Below, in pieces: positions 6,047-10,073 of a stretch of DNA of 10,073 nucleotides. This DNA is from JAFGKK01 sp049684495 (GTDB taxonomy: Bacteria; Chloroflexota; Anaerolineae; Anaerolineales; RBG-16-64-43): assembly GCA_049684495.1 (NCBI GenBank), contig JBAVFZ010000113.1, forward strand, positions 1 through 10,073. The letters are read 5' to 3'. Position 1 is the first letter of the stretch; every line of letters begins with the position of its first letter. The notes below the pieces were generated by a model. That model saw only the letters and a program-made list of their open reading frames with translations. It made no database searches and had not been told where the DNA came from. A program made the position numbers and the translations under genes.

Positions 6047-8086
6047 TTAGAGGAAGAGAATAACCTTTCTCGATAACAAGCCACTCTCCGGTGGAGTATT
6101 CATGAGGTCGGATTTGGATTGAGATGGTTTGGAATGAAATAGCGAGGTTGAAGAAACGTTCCAGAATTTAATTTTGTATGTACCCATACCCGGACGCGCA
6201 TCATCGCCTACAGTCAAGGTATAGGTTCCGCCGTTATCGAGGGTTTTATTACCAGGATCGCCACAACTAAAGCAGGTACCAAAGACTTTAAAACCCCTCT
6301 CGTCAACCACCTGCCAATGCACCCAACCACTATCGACGTTGAAATCAAAGTCGATCATCTCAAAGAACACCACCTGCCCGGGTTTCGCAGTGAATGTGTA
6401 AATATCCTTTGCGCCGGGGGATTCAATATTTCCGGCACCAGCACCCGGTACGCCATTGGATATTTCTTCCCCGATGGAAACAGAGAACGTATCGGGCGGA
6501 GGGACATTCCAAATTTTAAAGGAATAAGTGCCCATTCCCGGATTTTTATCATCTCCAACAGTGAGCGTGTAAGTTCCGCCGTGATCCAGGGTTTTATTTC
6601 CAGGATCACCACAACTAAAGCAGGTACTAAAGACTTCAAAACCCCTCTCGTCAACTACCTGCCAATGCACCTTGCCACTTTCGATATTGAAATCAAAATC
6701 TATCATTTGAAAATAGACGGTCTGCGCAGCCTGCGCGGAAAACGTATAGATATCCCAGACCCCGGGGGATTCAATATTTCCGGCTCCCTTTCCAGGCACA
6801 CCGTTTGAGACCCCATCGCCGACGGCAATATCGAACCTATCACCGATAAGGTTCGAGGTATCCACTGTAGATGCAGGCTGATCGCCAACGGATTCCGTTA
6901 TCTTTGGAGTGGATTCCAATCCCGCAAAGAGTTTTTCCGTGGGAGCGGCGGTGGTGGCTGTGACGGCGGCCGTCTCCTTCGGCGAAAAAAGCGACGATAG
7001 CGCATCCGGATTCTGATACAGTGCATATCCGCCGGCCGCTCCGCCGATCCCGCATATGAAGAGAACCGCCACTGCTGCCACGGCGAGAACCGGCCCCTTC
7101 TTTCTGGATTTAACCGGAGCCTCATCGGCTTCCCCGTGCCGGACCGTCCTGCCCGGCTTTCGCGGACCTCCATCCTCGGCATCGATCCGCGTGGCGGAAG
7201 TTTCCTTGAAGTACCCGTAGGTTGCGGAAGTCTCGGAGAGGTCCGGCGCCTGGCCGGAAGCGATCGCCGAGATCACGCCTCCCAATTCGGACGCCTTTTG
7301 GAACCGCAGGTCCGGATCCTTGGCCATGGCGCGGATCAACACGCCGTTGATGGTATCCGGAAGGTCGCTTTTCCCTTCCGGCAAACGGGGCGTGGGATTG
7401 GCCAGGTGCATCATCATCATCTGCGCCGGCGTATCCGCCTTGAAGGGCGTCCTCCCGGTCAGCATTTCAAACAGGACGATGCCCAGGGCATAGATATCCG
7501 CACGTCCGTCGACTTTTCCATCGCCGCGGATCTGTTCCGGGCTCATGTAAGCCGGCGTGCCGAGGATCGCCGAGCCGGTGAGCGGGCTGGTCGCCTCCGA
7601 AAGCTGGGCGATGCCGAAATCGCTCAGGTAGGCGTTGCCGTACTGGTCGAAGAGGATGTTGGCGGGTTTGAGGTCGCGGTGGACGATCCCCTTGGCGTGC
7701 GCGGCATCCAGCGCGTCGCCGATGCGCAGGAGCACCTTGGCGGCTTCGGCGACCGGCAGGGGTCCGGCCTTTATTTTTGCGGAAAGCGAGCCGCCGTTCA
7801 GGTAGCGCATGACCAGGAACGGCTGGCCATTCTCTTCGCCGAAATCGTAGACCGGGACGATCGCGGGATGCTCGAGCGAGGCGATTGTGCGCGCCTCGCG
7901 CTGGAAGCGCTGATAGAGGGTGGAATCGTGCAATGCCTCATGCGGCAGGACCTTGATCGCGACCTCGCGCTGGAAGTTCGGGTCGCGGGCGAGGTAGACG
8001 GTGGCCATCCCGCCGCGTCCGATCTCGCGGAGGATCTCGTAGCGTCCGATTTTGGTGAGCTTGGGAGCGGAGGAAGGATTGGGCAT
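6047..8086 (-). CDS. PknB-type receptor Ser/Thr protein kinase with two tandem PPC-like ectodomain repeats
   Basis: This 679-residue protein has a kinase domain at about 15-275. It carries GRGGMATV (23-30), Lys45, helix-C Glu64, HRDLKPAN (136-143), DFG (156-158), activation-loop Ser/Thr at 166-170 and GTPAYMSPE (176-184), so it should be active. A charged linker ending in KSRKK (326-330) precedes one membrane span (331-350), then a Thr/Ala/Pro linker. Two repeats of 116 residues follow (418-533 and 534-649). Each has a D-IYTF strand and a C-terminal GTYTLTVGDD, resembling bacterial pre-peptidase C-terminal (PPC) domains, and each keeps a CFSCGDPGNKTLD segment with a Cys-x-x-Cys pair (489/492 and 605/608). 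A 30-residue tail without domain character ends the protein. The ATG at 8086 has GAGGA ten bases upstream. The ectodomain DNA is less GC-rich than the kinase half. The core is roughly four-fifths identical to that of the 719-2941 kinase over the N-lobe. Ligand and substrate are unknown. Confidence 0.9.
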   Translation of the reverse strand: MPNPSSAPKLTKIGRYEILREIGRGGMATVYLARDPNFQREVAIKVLPHEALHDSTLYQRFQREARTIASLEHPAIVPVYDFGEENGQPFLVMRYLNGGSLSAKIKAGPLPVAEAAKVLLRIGDALDAAHAKGIVHRDLKPANILFDQYGNAYLSDFGIAQLSEATSPLTGSAILGTPAYMSPEQIRGDGKVDGRADIYALGIVLFEMLTGRTPFKADTPAQMMMMHLANPTPRLPEGKSDLPDTINGVLIRAMAKDPDLRFQKASELGGVISAIASGQAPDLSETSATYGYFKETSATRIDAEDGGPRKPGRTVRHGEADEAPVKSRKKGPVLAVAAVAVLFICGIGGAAGGYALYQNPDALSSLFSPKETAAVTATTAAPTEKLFAGLESTPKITESVGDQPASTVDTSNLIGDRFDIAVGDGVSNGVPGKGAGNIESPGVWDIYTFSAQAAQTVYFQMIDFDFNIESGKVHWQVVDERGFEVFSTCFSCGDPGNKTLDHGGTYTLTVGDDKNPGMGTYSFKIWNVPPPDTFSVSIGEEISNGVPGAGAGNIESPGAKDIYTFTAKPGQVVFFEMIDFDFNVDSGWVHWQVVDERGFKVFGTCFSCGDPGNKTLDNGGTYTLTVGDDARPGMGTYKIKFWNVSSTSLFHSKPSQSKSDLMNTPPESGLLSRKVILFL
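6140..6487 (-). repeat. PPC-like tandem repeat, second copy
   Basis: This 348-base unit encodes residues 534-649 of the kinase. It matches the unit at 6488-6835 in long nearly identical stretches, for example around 6241 and 6589, with a constant offset of 348 bases. Many differences are silent or conservative. Confidence 0.85.
6488..6835 (-). repeat. PPC-like tandem repeat, first copy
   Basis: This 348-base unit encodes residues 418-533 of the kinase and adjoins the second copy with no spacer. Both copies hold the GNIESPG, MIDFDFN, HWQVVDERGF and CFSCGDPGNKTLD segments. Confidence 0.85.
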
Positions 8087-8392
8087 GATCCGGTTTTCCT
8101 CAGGGAGGGATTGGTATAGGCCGCTTAGCTGCCCCTTAATTAATGCTCGAGTATAGCCTCAAAGGATTGACGCCGCCACTCCGTGGGGTGGACGATCTCA
8201 AGCATCAGGGTCGAAATGCCCGGCGGACGGTTTGCGCCGAGAAGGGGATGGCACAAGCCAAGAAAAGACGAGAGGATATTCCAAGACCGAAGGTCAATTG
8301 GCGGCTCTCCGGCTTTCGAACTTTGGAATCCTCAGCCGCAACCCGGGATTCTATAAGGTGCTGGAAACATGGAAAACGCCCCATAATTATTT
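8087..8392. other. 306-base gap upstream of the PPC-type kinase
   Basis: No gene is supported here. On the minus strand it holds GAGGA (8097-8101), the likely ribosome binding site of the kinase, and a TATACT hexamer (8150-8155) that could be a -10 about 65 bases before the ATG, although no good -35 precedes it. A small GC hairpin (8176-8191) and a weak 6-base inverted repeat (8326-8331 with 8346-8351) are present. Neither is followed by a T-run, so no terminator for the upstream gene is evident. A plus-strand open frame of 92 codons crosses this gap but runs into the 3' end of the opposing gene and resembles nothing recognised. Confidence 0.5.
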
Positions 8393-10027
8393 TTACTTTA
8401 TCAGGTTGGCCAGCGCCTTAACGAATTCTTCCCGTTTTATGATGGATGCCGAACCCTTGCCGCCGGCTTCGGGGAATTCAAACAGCCAGCTCCGTTTTGA
8501 GGATTTCAGGGCGAGCAGGGTCTGCAAACGGTTCCCATTTTCCTTCCCGCCGCTTTTGTTTTTTCGATCGGGCGCATCCCGGCGGATTAACATTGCCCGC
8601 ATTACCGAATCCGATATATCCTCCGCCAGAAGTTTTCTACCCGATTCCGGAGTGCCGTTCGATGCGAGGATTTTCTCCGCTTCCAGCGGATTTCTCCCGT
8701 TCTCCCACGCCTTTTTCAGGTTCCCAAATTCGATCGGGAAAGCGGCCTTTTGAACTTTCGTCTCGGTACCCAATCCGGGAAACATGGATTCCATCTGATA
8801 GGACAGGTCGGCATAATTGCCGTGATCCAAAAGCTGCATGCGCCCGCCGTAATTCCGATAGGTGGTGAAGGACCGTTCCCGGACAATGTAAATGCCCGTC
8901 TCCACCGCCTGGCCGCCCTCGGAAGCGCTGATTTCAATCATGGAATCCGATTCGGCAATCGGGAAAACCGCCTGGGCGAGGCTCTCCGCGAGGTTGGGAA
9001 GCCCGCGGTCCGAAACGGCGCAGAGTTTTGAATCCACCAGGGATTGCTGAGCTTTCTTCATGCGCCCGGCATACAACTCCCCCGTTTTGTCATCGGATAA
9101 TCCCAGATACATTTTTTGTGAAAGGTCCTTGCAGTTGATCAGCGCCAAAGATACGGCAAGCTCGTCGAGGCTGAGGGCGAACCGGATGGACTTTGTGGAT
9201 GGATCGGGTTCCGGCCGGGGAAGCCTCTCCCCGGTGAGGTTTTCCAATATCCCGCGGACCACCATCGCGATGTCCGCGCCGACCCTTTCCACGGTGAATG
9301 TGGTTCCTTCCGCTTTGGGGAAATCTTCCTGGGACATCATCCATCCGGTCCGGCCGTCCGTCACCAGGGCGATCGAATCCGCTGTTTCGACGACCGCTTC
9401 GCGAACCGTGAACCAACCGATCGATCCGCTGACTTTCTGATCGGCGATGGCGCGCACGAATTTATTCTTTTCCTCGGGGTCGAGTCCTTCCGGAGAAAAG
9501 GCCTTCAGGGCGTCCTCGCTCTTTCCCGCCGCGGCGAGATTGCGGACCTGTTCAAACTGCTTGCGGTCGATCCGGAACGAGACGGGAGCGATGGGGAGGG
9601 GGAAGAACGGAAACCAGCCGATGATCAGCGACAGGATCCCAACCGGTTGCGGGACCGGCACGACAAGATGTTCTCCGGATTGTGGAAAGGAATGCAAAAC
9701 GGTGGTTTTTTCTTTGTGCAATACATGAAAAAATTGCCTCCCGGAACCCGGAACATCGCGGTAGACAATCAGGGCTCGATCGGGGAAAAACAACGCATCC
9801 AGAATCGAGCGGGATTCTGGATTTACTTCGGCTTCCGTTTTCCCTTTCCGGGCGAGCACGCCTTTCTTTTCCAGGGATGCGACAACCTTGTTTGGATCCG
9901 GTTTTGTTTTTTGAGTCCCTCTGATATCCACGCCAAACAGGGTGGGCGCCCCCAATGTGTCCATGAGCCAAATGATTTCATCGCGGTTCAGATGGATCTC
10001 ATTGCCAAGCCCGGCTGGAGTATTCAT
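8393..10027 (-). CDS. Internally duplicated protein of unknown function, EspG-like pattern
   Basis: I do not recognise this 544-residue protein with certainty. It has no signal peptide, and only one clearly hydrophobic stretch (about 129-151, Pro- and Phe-rich), so it is probably cytosolic or weakly membrane-linked. It appears to be two homologous halves, about 11-263 and 283-543. Each half starts with a Leu-x-x-Asp/Leu-Glu helix motif (13-18 and 285-290), then a Ser-Leu helix with a Leu-x-Ala turn (51-59; 329-337). Each then has a stretch of strands with an aromatic-rich core, and a Trp-bearing strand (229 and 514) before a final helix. The order recalls the EspG family of ESX/type VII secretion chaperones, where a DELW-type helix is followed by an L..GLL segment and a beta sheet; this is a weak resemblance, not an assignment. 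The ATG at 10027 is preceded by AAAGGGA at short spacing. The gene is codirectional with the kinase downstream, 306 bases away. Confidence 0.75.
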   Translation of the reverse strand: MNTPAGLGNEIHLNRDEIIWLMDTLGAPTLFGVDIRGTQKTKPDPNKVVASLEKKGVLARKGKTEAEVNPESRSILDALFFPDRALIVYRDVPGSGRQFFHVLHKEKTTVLHSFPQSGEHLVVPVPQPVGILSLIIGWFPFFPLPIAPVSFRIDRKQFEQVRNLAAAGKSEDALKAFSPEGLDPEEKNKFVRAIADQKVSGSIGWFTVREAVVETADSIALVTDGRTGWMMSQEDFPKAEGTTFTVERVGADIAMVVRGILENLTGERLPRPEPDPSTKSIRFALSLDELAVSLALINCKDLSQKMYLGLSDDKTGELYAGRMKKAQQSLVDSKLCAVSDRGLPNLAESLAQAVFPIAESDSMIEISASEGGQAVETGIYIVRERSFTTYRNYGGRMQLLDHGNYADLSYQMESMFPGLGTETKVQKAAFPIEFGNLKKAWENGRNPLEAEKILASNGTPESGRKLLAEDISDSVMRAMLIRRDAPDRKNKSGGKENGNRLQTLLALKSSKRSWLFEFPEAGGKGSASIIKREEFVKALANLIK

Positions 10028-10073
10028 TATTTCCCTTTCTCATCGCAAGACCTTCCGCAACCGATGGTCAGAC

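Noticed and set aside
8143..8421. Plus-strand frame of 92 codons in the gap before the PPC-type kinase
   Set aside because: It has no clear ribosome binding site or recognisable domain and overlaps the 3' end of the opposing gene.

Overview
The window looks like chromosomal DNA from a GC-rich bacterium. A member of the Chloroflexota (Anaerolineae-like) fits best. This rests on style rather than a marker gene: PknB-type Ser/Thr kinases with one membrane span and a beta-rich ectodomain, a membrane-anchored TolB-like propeller on a Pro/Thr-rich stalk, and a polytopic GT39-like glycosyltransferase. No rRNA, tRNA, CRISPR array or transposase gene was seen.

Layout: the left edge (3-515, plus strand) holds the C-terminal part of an AT-rich matrixin-like zinc protease that has no ATG-started reading frame of useful length. 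A perfect-looking palindrome (616-654) lies between it and the convergent minus-strand block. The rest of the window is five genes on the minus strand. In transcription order they are: a 544-residue internally duplicated protein of unknown function (10027-8393); a receptor-like Ser/Thr kinase with two tandem PPC-like ectodomain repeats (8086-6047); a GT39-like membrane glycosyltransferase (5943-4336); a membrane-anchored six-blade TolB-like propeller (4254-3115); and a second receptor-like Ser/Thr kinase with a sialidase/BNR-like ectodomain (2941-719).

The gaps between the five genes are 306, 103, 81 and 173 bases. Promoter-like -10 elements precede the glycosyltransferase and the second kinase, so this is probably several transcription units rather than one tight operon. 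The two kinases share a closely similar catalytic core but have unrelated ectodomains. The TolB-like protein has the same plan (short cytosolic end, membrane span, Thr/Pro stalk, outside propeller) without the kinase. A reasonable reading is a cell-surface sensing cluster in which duplicated kinase cores were joined to different outside modules. Extracytoplasmic Cys pairs recur in all three proteins. The ligands, the kinase targets and the role of the glycosyltransferase cannot be read from the sequence.
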